DNA of 64,000 bases from Lingula anatina (Eukaryota; Brachiopoda; Lingulata; Lingulida; Lingulidae). The notes beneath the pieces were generated by a model that saw nothing but the letters and a program-made list of their open reading frames with translations, was not told where the DNA came from and ran no database searches. Location of the stretch: contig NW_019775984.1 of NCBI RefSeq assembly GCF_001039355.2, positions 19,287 to 83,286 of the forward strand. The letters are read 5' to 3'. Both the position numbers and the translations under genes were made by a program. Positions 58,844 through 64,000 of this stretch are shown piece by piece (the first letter of the stretch is position 1; every line of letters starts with the position of its first letter).

Positions 58844-61800
58844 TTATACCTGTGTTCCGTATATTCCTAGTTGCCCTGTACTTTTCATGGCATGCAGGTG
58901 TTGTGTAGGTATGGCAGGTTTGGCTGGGAAAAATTTAGCATAGTTTTTGGAAAGATTGCCACTCGCTAGTGGTTCCATGTTCTTCTTTCCCACAGGTCTT
59001 TTTAAGTTCTTCAATTTTACTTTGCGGTTTGCAGATTTGGTTTCATCCCAGCAAAAAGTGACACTTCTGTTCAGTTTTTGTCTGTTTCCTAAGTGGGGTT
59101 TAGAGTCGTTTTTATACCCACCGGTACTTTCTTGGCCAGGTAAATATATGGTTTCCAATGTGTCACTCTCATAACCCTCTTCCAGATTGCTGAGGCCAGT
59201 TTTGACTGAAGTGTTCGAGGATTTCATTTTCTGTATAATTAAATTGGCATCAGATATTAGTGAACTAACAGATTCAGTGTCAGAGTCTCTCAGCTGGGTC
59301 ACTTTGGGTGGTTTAACATTGCATTCCTGAGTGTCTATAACTCTGTCCACTAGTGACCGTTGCGGTGCCTTATTATTGGACACCAGGTGGCCAGATACCT
59401 TACGCTGATGTGGTAAGGCAAAATCTTCATAGGTGTCATCCCAACAAAAATCTGTCTCATCATCTTTGATGTTATCCTGGCCTAAACTGTTCAGTTTAGG
59501 AAGAATCCTTTGTTTCCTGAGATATTCCTCTGTGAGGGGAGATTTTGGTGGAATAAGTCTCTTCTCTGACAAAGACGACTTCCCATCTGTATCTGTTTCA
59601 AGTGAAAGTGCCTGATGTTTTCCTGGTCTGTTACCTGGTAATGGTTTACTGCTGGCATAGTTCGATTTGGACATAGCTGAAGGTGTACTGTACACAGGTT
59701 GCTCAGTATTAACTCCCTTGAGATGCACTGGTAAGTCGTACCTCTCGGCAATCGGATCTGCTAAAGACTTGCTACCAGTCTGAGTTGTATTTTGCTTATC
59801 AGCATCTGGATTGTTGAATTTGTCATCAGAATCATTGAGGATGATATTGTGTTTCAAAGACTGGACATCAGATATCCTGACATACAGGTCTTCTCTGCTT
59901 GTGTAGAAACTGTCTGGTGGACTTACAGGCAGATAGGGACTCTCGTGATATCTGCTTGAAGTGGATTCTGAGCGAGAGCGTGGAGATTCCCTTGAACACC
60001 ATGGTTGTGGCTTAACATCAGACTTCTCCGAGGTATGAATGTTGTGATTTGATTCTGAACGATTGTGTTTTTTGTATTGGGAGAGTGATGCAGATTTAGA
60101 TGAAGAGGGAATCTTTTTCATTTCATAGCAATTCACTGAGGAGAGGTCACTGTTGGTCAAGGCAAACTGACCAGTGTCGATGTTTCTGCCCCCATGAAGT
60201 GACTGCTGACTACCAAACACACTGTCAGAATCTGTTGCCATGCTATGCCTTTGGGAAAAAGGACTGGGTATGGTGCTGTGACCATAACTAATGCCAGAGT
60301 CAGTACTAACCACAGAATATCTGTTCTTAGGGACATTACCATTTTCAGCACTGCTGGAGCTCAATTTTACATTTGGTCTGACAGTTTTGTGACGGGCTTT
60401 CTGTTTCTGGATGAATCCACTTAAAATTGAGTGACTTTCCCCCATGCTTCTCAGCGGTTGAGTGTATATTCCTTTTCTTGTTCTAGGTTCATTTTTGAAG
60501 TACATCCCAGGTCGTGTTCCCAGTGGTAGTCCCTCTGGTCTCAGCACCACACCACTGTCATGGCTGCACGTGCTCTCTTGAGAGGTAGAGGAGTTTCTCT
60601 TTTCTGCACTGTCTTCTGGAGTAGTTGCTGCATTTGTGGAGATGGATATATGGATGCTGCATAAATGTGGATTAGTACTCCTTATGCCTTTCCCATTTTG
60701 CATTTCAGCAGTATCAAACCCTGATGTAATGAGACTGGTCTGCTTCTTTACAAATTGAGGCTGACAATCCTTTTTTGATCTGGGCTGGTGCTGTCCAGTT
60801 GCACATGCAGTGTGGACTTCTGCATTTGTGAACGAGGTAAATTTAGATTTGATGGGCAGGTTTTCATTTTGGAGATTTGTATGTAGCTGAGTTGGAATAA
60901 AGGCACTTGCAGCTTCTGGGGCTTCCTGTAGCCGTGGTAACAAGGGGAGCTTTCTTTTAGGTCTGATACCATGTCCAGAGGTTCTTGATGATTTTGGCTC
61001 AACATAATTGGGATCTCTGGCAGTGGAGAGCTGGGTTGTCATCTGACTGTCTCTGGACTGTATGCTATCGACACTAGCAATGGACAAAGTATCATAACAA
61101 AGCTTGTAGCTACTTTGAAAATGTTCTTTGGGTAATGTCTGTTGATTGCCTTCCATGTTTTTATTGTAATTTGTTGCCAGCTGATTATATTTTGTTGCAT
61201 CATCATCTTCATCGATGCTGTACAAATTTTGGACCTTTTCTTTTTTGTGTGACGGAACCTCTGGTAAAGTTCTTTTCCTTGTCCTGCCAATTCTACCTTT
61301 TGAGTGAGAACCTGGATGTAATGTGGACGTAACAATATCTGGAAGTTTCTTGGTCCTATTTTTAGAAAGTGGTTTGTTCTTTTGATTGCTTTTGGTTACT
61401 CCAGTGGCTGAGTGAGTGACTGAGGGTGTTTGATGATTTAATACACCCAGCATTTCGAATATGATCAATCCCAAAGCTTTCATGTCTGCTTTGAATGGAT
61501 TAGAATCCATTTCTCTAATTGCCTTTTTGTGAAATTTTGGCATTTTCATAACTGTTGCATTTTCAAAGTCTCCAATAATTGCCTGAAGGGACTTGGTCTG
61601 AAAAAAAAAGAAGAACATGTTACAAAAAAAATGTGTTAACCATAAGTTTGGCTGCTTGAACAGTGGTCAGGACCTTCATTTGTGGACAAGAAATTCATTA
61701 ATCACTGGGCCCAAAGTAAAGATTATGGTCCTTAGGTATGGACAACATATCCATTAAAATAACAGCAGTTTTACAGTGTGGCATTCCTTTGGAATCCTAC

Positions 61801-63786
61801 CAGCGACAGTCTCCACAGTGGCAGTTCAGTTGATTTATTAACTTAAGCCATGTGATAAATGATTGCGGGAGTGGAGTTGTCTCAATTAAAGCAACCATCT
61901 TTCACACCACCCTTCAACCTTGTTTCTTTCAAGTGGCAAGTGGCATGTTTTAAATGCAAGTCCTTTCCTCCCAGTCAAATTTATTACTGTTGGGTAGCCA
62001 ATTTGACAATGCAGTGTTCCTCCTATTAAATAAGCTGCCCAGTGATACCTGTGCCTTCGGGCTGGAGGCACTAAACATGGTCATCAACCTAGCTGGAATG
62101 CATATAAGATGTCTCCCCTTACTTTAATATACATATTTGGCATAGTGACTTTGGTCACAAAGGCTATTGTGCACTCCAAATTAAAGGTACTACAAACTGT
62201 GTATCTTTAAATTTTAATTGATATTATCCTGTGGCTGGTGGATCCATTATGAGGTTATCCCACACACTGACCACACACTTAGACTAAGATATTGCAATTT
62301 TACAGCCTGCTAAGCCAAACTGATGTTATTTGAATTGTGATACACTAGCTACACATGACAAAGGTGAAGAGAGTGTTTTTATTGCACACCAGTAAAACAC
62401 TTCTTTGATATGAGTATGCTTCGGGTATGTTGGTTGAGTATCAGTATTGCATAATACTGAAAACAAAATGTTTCACCATTGTTATTGTATTGCAGAAGGA
62501 AAGTACTGATTGTTTACGCATAACAGTTTTCTTACATTTAATGCGTTATCATGTAAGTAATGAAAGGCAGTCAGATGGAGAAGCAATGTTTGGTGTTTCA
62601 AGTACTCAGTTAAGGATGTGTCATAATCTACAGAAGTATTTGCACAAAGCTCGGGCACTTAAGCCACAGAAATGTCCTCCTGTACCTGTAGATTTGCCAA
62701 CCTCTTGGTATATTAGCTTCTGACATCAAAAAATTTCTTTTCAGACTTCAAAAATATGAATTGTAATCTAGTCACACTAAATATATACTTCATTTTAAAA
62801 CATTGATGAATATTTGATTGAAAATTCACAATATAATTTTCTGTCCAACACAAAGGCAGTTTCTACATATTTTAGCATGCTGACAGTATTTTTAGGGGGT
62901 TGAGGTGAACATGACATGAAATGTTTTTAGGACATGGTCAGTGTAATTACTAATCTCATTCATATTAAGGTAAGAGGATTATTCTGCACTATTAGGGCAT
63001 TTTACTTAGGTCAAATCATATAATTGCTGTTCCTAGCTATTTAACTGGGTGTTAAGTACTGAGATAAACAGATGGCTGGTGTCCCCATTACTGTCATTAT
63101 CAGGTAATCCTTTAATTTCCCAACCAGGCATTATTGCTTAATATAACACTAAACTTGATCTGGAGTACAGGTAAAATTGAGAATGACTCCCTATGAAATT
63201 GTTTTAATTATTTCAGTGGCTTGTTGCACATTGAAAGCATGGTATTGATTTTCTCAATGCATTACAAAAAAAATAAATAATTAAATAAATAATAATAATA
63301 ATAATAATAAGGTATTAAAACTTTTTGACAAATATTGTCAGTTGTATTAAATTAAAACATACTGTGACAAACGTTTAGCAACTCCTGCAAACGGAAAGGT
63401 TATTGTCAGGGAACAAAACACTACCCCCCACCTGCAGCCACAAATTGTATCTATTCAGTTACAGGATGACACAGACACTATTCAAACTGAGAAATGAAAA
63501 CAGCGCCCTGTGCTTAAAATGCACTCTGTTTTGCCTTAATGGCTACAGATATAAATTGAGGAAATGAAGAAGTTAAAATGAATGTGTATGCACCTGTAGT
63601 GATCCCTGGACAAATATGGTCTTGGTGGTCAAGTTATTATGGACAATGCCCAGCTCATGCAGGTGTGCTAAGCCTCTGCTTATATCTGCTGTCAAGTTAT
63701 GCAGGACCACCTCTGTCACAGCATGGCCATGGTGCTGCAAAAAGTCATACAGTCTGGCAAGATGGAAGTAAGGTTGACAGATTATT
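58844..63786 (-). CDS. Predicted pseudokinase with long disordered C-terminal tail (3' part of gene)
   Basis: Two exons are clear: 63786-63594 and 61597-58844, with matching phase 0. The first encodes the kinase region around the catalytic loop (LTADISRGLAHLHELG, then VHNNLTTKTIFVQG). The HRDLxxxN loop reads HNNLTTKTI, lacking the catalytic Asp, the Lys and the metal-binding Asn. The second starts IIGDFENATVMKM (DFG reads DFE), then FKADMKALGLIIFEMLG, the helix-F region, so the fold is present. A tail of about 870 residues follows, rich in Ser, Pro, Lys and Asn. It carries repeated FCWDDTYEDF and FCWDETKSA motifs that may bind a partner. The upstream exons with the ATP-binding lobe lie beyond the window. 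I cannot name the family. Confidence 0.75.
61598..63593 (-). other. Intron of the pseudokinase gene
   Basis: No exon or domain is seen. The open frame at 62427-62723 on the plus strand shows no domain. An (AAT)n run lies at about 63281-63310. Confidence 0.5.
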
Positions 63787-64000
63787 CTGAAAAAAAAAAG
63801 GGAAAAATTGGCTACATAATTTATACAATAAACATTTAACTGCATCTGAGAGAAAACTTTTTTAAAAGTGAGTAAGAATGATAGATATGCAATGAATATT
63901 CCAAAGCTTTGATCCTTAAGAGCTTGTCCACGAGAGAACCAGCCCAGGGTGGCAAGGTGGGGGTCAGCAGATTTCAACCAAATTTGTTGTATGGAGGCAT
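63787..64000 (-). other. Upstream intron of the pseudokinase gene, window edge
   Basis: The minus strand has a splice acceptor (T-run then CAG) just before 63786. I see no clear exon between here and the window end. Confidence 0.4.

Overview
The window is nuclear DNA of an invertebrate animal: AT-rich, with GT-AG introns, long introns, many DNA transposons and a DIRS retrotransposon. A lophotrochozoan, perhaps a bivalve mollusc, is my best guess; no marker in the window settles it. The assembly is stitched from contigs. Single n bases lie at 511, 4534, 16022, 26848, 30340 and 48746, a 37-base gap at 3022-3058 and a 634-base gap at 53714-54347. At least three joins (3022-3058, 26848, 30340) leave the overlapping contig ends present twice.

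Layout. 1-25 kb (accessory): a tandem, partly decayed array of a gene family I do not recognise. It encodes polytopic membrane proteins with a signal peptide, a Cys-containing ectodomain, about seven membrane segments and a long Ser/Pro/Glu/Gln-rich linker before the last segment. Copy 2 (17.4-19.7 kb) is intact. Copy 1 (4.5-6.7 kb) has lost its first exon at a contig join and is frameshifted. Copy 3 (23.5-25.05 kb) is a pseudogene with a deleted ectodomain and a cut-off C-terminus. Linker relics lie at about 1.66 and 11.43 kb. Shared flanks show that 1.4-10 kb and 11.4-22.5 kb are two diverged copies of one duplicated unit, since invaded by Harbinger-like, hAT-like, Tc1-like and ISL2EU-like elements and by a terminal-inverted-repeat (TIR) element carrying a piece of a RecQ-like helicase gene.

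25-30.7 kb: a DIRS-type retrotransposon on the minus strand (zinc-knuckle Gag, RT/RNase H, tyrosine recombinase) with a roughly 94-bp tandem repeat between RT and recombinase. 30.9-48.7 kb: twenty minus-strand exons whose phases all agree, encoding a bark beetle (Bark/Anakonda)-type tricellular-junction protein: SRCR, CUB, parallel beta-helix repeats, chitin-binding-like, C-type lectin, EGF and PSI-like modules. Both ends of this gene are missing. 49.9-57.1 kb: a complete BTBD9 orthologue on the plus strand (11 coding exons, about 609 residues). 58.8-63.8 kb: the 3' part of a minus-strand gene for a predicted pseudokinase with a long disordered tail, convergent with BTBD9.

The conserved genes on the right (Bark, BTBD9, pseudokinase) look single-copy. 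The left 25 kb is a birth-and-death locus of the unknown membrane-protein family.
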